A DNA stretch of 6,517 nucleotides, taken from Bacteroidales bacterium (GTDB taxonomy: Bacteria > Bacteroidota > Bacteroidia > Bacteroidales > WCHB1-69). The position numbers and the translations under genes are program-made. The stretch is from contig JAQUHH010000134.1 of the NCBI GenBank assembly GCA_028683685.1, forward strand, positions 1-6,517. The letters are read 5' to 3'. The notes beneath the pieces were generated by a model. It searched no databases. It saw nothing but the letters and a program-made list of their open reading frames with translations, and had not been told where the DNA came from. Shown one piece after another: positions 5,862 through 6,517 of this stretch (its first letter is position 1; the number at the start of each line of letters is the position of its first letter).

Positions 5862-6517
5862 ATGAGCACAAAAATATTTTCAAAGCAACAAAAAAACAGA
5901 TTCACGGGAATCGTGGGTCTGTTTTTGTTTCTTGCCATGACTTCTTCTTGTTCCAAAGAATCGAAGTACAGCTCATTAAAAGGCAAAGGAAAAGATGCAA
6001 AACGATTTGTGCAGACCGAAGTTTTTACCTCAGTTGAACTTTACGATAACATTGAACTCACCATTGACAATAGTTTGGAAAACAATGTAATTTTGATTGA
6101 AGGGGGTGAAAATCTTATCGAAAATATTTCTGTCAAAAATTCTGATAACACCTTAGTTTTCCGAGATTTAAACAAATTTAAATGGGTTTATAATTACAAA
6201 ACGGATGTTGGAGTTTCCATTTCCGGGAAAACGCTTTCCAAAATTTACCTCCATGATGCCGCAAATATAAAAACTTTAGGCAGTATAGATTCAGACGAAC
6301 TTTACATCGAATCAAGTGATGCAGCAGGGACTGCATCCATTCATTTTTCAGGAAAAAAATTACATATTTATGCCCCCCTTGGCATGAGCGATTTAATTTT
6401 CTCGGGTCAATGCGAAAATTTTTACGCATACATTAATGATATGCACTATTTGAACGCTCAAAACTTGCAAGCAAATTATACACAAATTCATCATTTAGGA
6501 ACGAATTTAGTAAAAGC
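5862..6517 (+). CDS. Lipoprotein with DUF2807/GIN-type beta-repeat domain, 5' part
   Basis: The frame is open from the ATG at 5862 to the window edge (218 codons plus 2 bases), so the C-terminus is missing. Residues 1-29 form a signal peptide: basic KQQKNR, hydrophobic GIVGLFLFLAM, then TSSC with Cys30 as the likely lipidated residue. From about residue 50 the sequence has short alternating beta-strand repeats typical of DUF2807 (head GIN domain): FTSVELYDNIELTI, ENLIENISVKN, NTLVFRD, VGVSISGKTLSKIYL, HDAANIK, ELYIESSDAAG and KKLHIYAPLGMSDLIFSG. Such proteins are common in Bacteroidota as secreted or outer-membrane proteins; the adhesin-head label is a prediction and no biochemical role is established. 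The residues after Cys30 (SKESK) are only weakly like a surface-export signal. An internal ATG at 5938 would lose the signal peptide and is unlikely. The gene lies 111 bp after rseP and carries an odd hairpin inside its signal-peptide codons. A match to DUF2807 is likely but was judged by eye. Confidence 0.82.
   Translation, partial: MSTKIFSKQQKNRFTGIVGLFLFLAMTSSCSKESKYSSLKGKGKDAKRFVQTEVFTSVELYDNIELTIDNSLENNVILIEGGENLIENISVKNSDNTLVFRDLNKFKWVYNYKTDVGVSISGKTLSKIYLHDAANIKTLGSIDSDELYIESSDAAGTASIHFSGKKLHIYAPLGMSDLIFSGQCENFYAYINDMHYLNAQNLQANYTQIHHLGTNLVK
5892..5926 (+). terminator. Terminator-like hairpin plus T-tract inside the GIN gene start
   Basis: Bases 5892-5906 pair with 5912-5926 over all 15 positions. 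Thirteen pairs are Watson-Crick and two are G-U (5901-5917 and 5902-5916). The loop is GGAAT (5907-5911). The 3' arm ends in TTTTT and is followed by GTTTC, giving an intrinsic-terminator shape on the plus strand. Its base starts 30 nt after the A of the ATG at 5862, and the A-rich and T-rich arms fall on the basic and hydrophobic parts of the signal peptide. It could end the M23-dxr-rseP transcript 170 bp past the rseP stop, act as an attenuator for the GIN gene, or be a composition effect. Read on the minus strand, the two wobble pairs become A/C mismatches, so rightward action is more likely. Confidence 0.55.

Noticed and set aside
6178..6429. A minus-strand frame of 83 codons near the right edge
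   Set aside because: It is opposite the GIN lipoprotein frame, which has a signal peptide and beta-repeat pattern and is open to the window end.

Overview
This is an AT-rich stretch that reads as a Bacteroidota (Bacteroidetes) chromosome. Three things support this: 7-bp elements of the form TAnnTTTG upstream of genes (the Bacteroidota promoter type), no clear Shine-Dalgarno sequences but A-rich leaders before start codons, and lipoproteins ending their signal peptides in ...SC. The presence of dxr (MEP pathway) argues mildly against typical Flavobacteriaceae, which mostly use mevalonate, and for a Bacteroidia-, Cytophagia- or Chitinophagia-like lineage. The genus cannot be named from this window. 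Almost every gene here serves the cell envelope or its repair.

Left part (1-1192): the 3' two-thirds of mltG (endolytic murein transglycosylase, + strand) runs in from the left edge. After it comes a 270-bp gene-free island built almost entirely of 7- and 8-bp tandem words. Then, on the minus strand, lie a tRNA-Lys(CTT) gene and its probable promoter. mltG and the minus-strand genes converge on the island.

Middle (1193-2322): a minus-strand gene encodes a lipoprotein-type MsrB-MsrA fusion, a two-domain methionine sulfoxide reductase sent out of the cytoplasm. It is divergent from the operon that follows, with 161 bp between the start codons.

Right part (2323-5750): a tight plus-strand operon encodes a membrane-anchored M23 peptidoglycan endopeptidase, Dxr (second step of the MEP isoprenoid pathway) and RseP (site-2 intramembrane protease). 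The genes are separated by 6 bp and then overlap by 4 bp. Dxr feeds isoprenoid synthesis, including the undecaprenyl carrier for wall precursors. The M23 enzyme cuts the wall, and RseP cleaves membrane proteins, often in envelope-stress signalling.

Right end (5751-6517): a short spacer with nested tandem repeats is followed by the 5' part of a lipoprotein gene with a DUF2807/GIN-type beta-rich domain, cut off by the window edge. The start of this gene contains a 15-bp hairpin followed by a T-tract, an intrinsic-terminator shape lying inside the signal-peptide codons. That hairpin and the micro-repeat island are the most unusual things here. I found no CRISPR array, insertion sequence, phage gene or obvious new multi-gene system.
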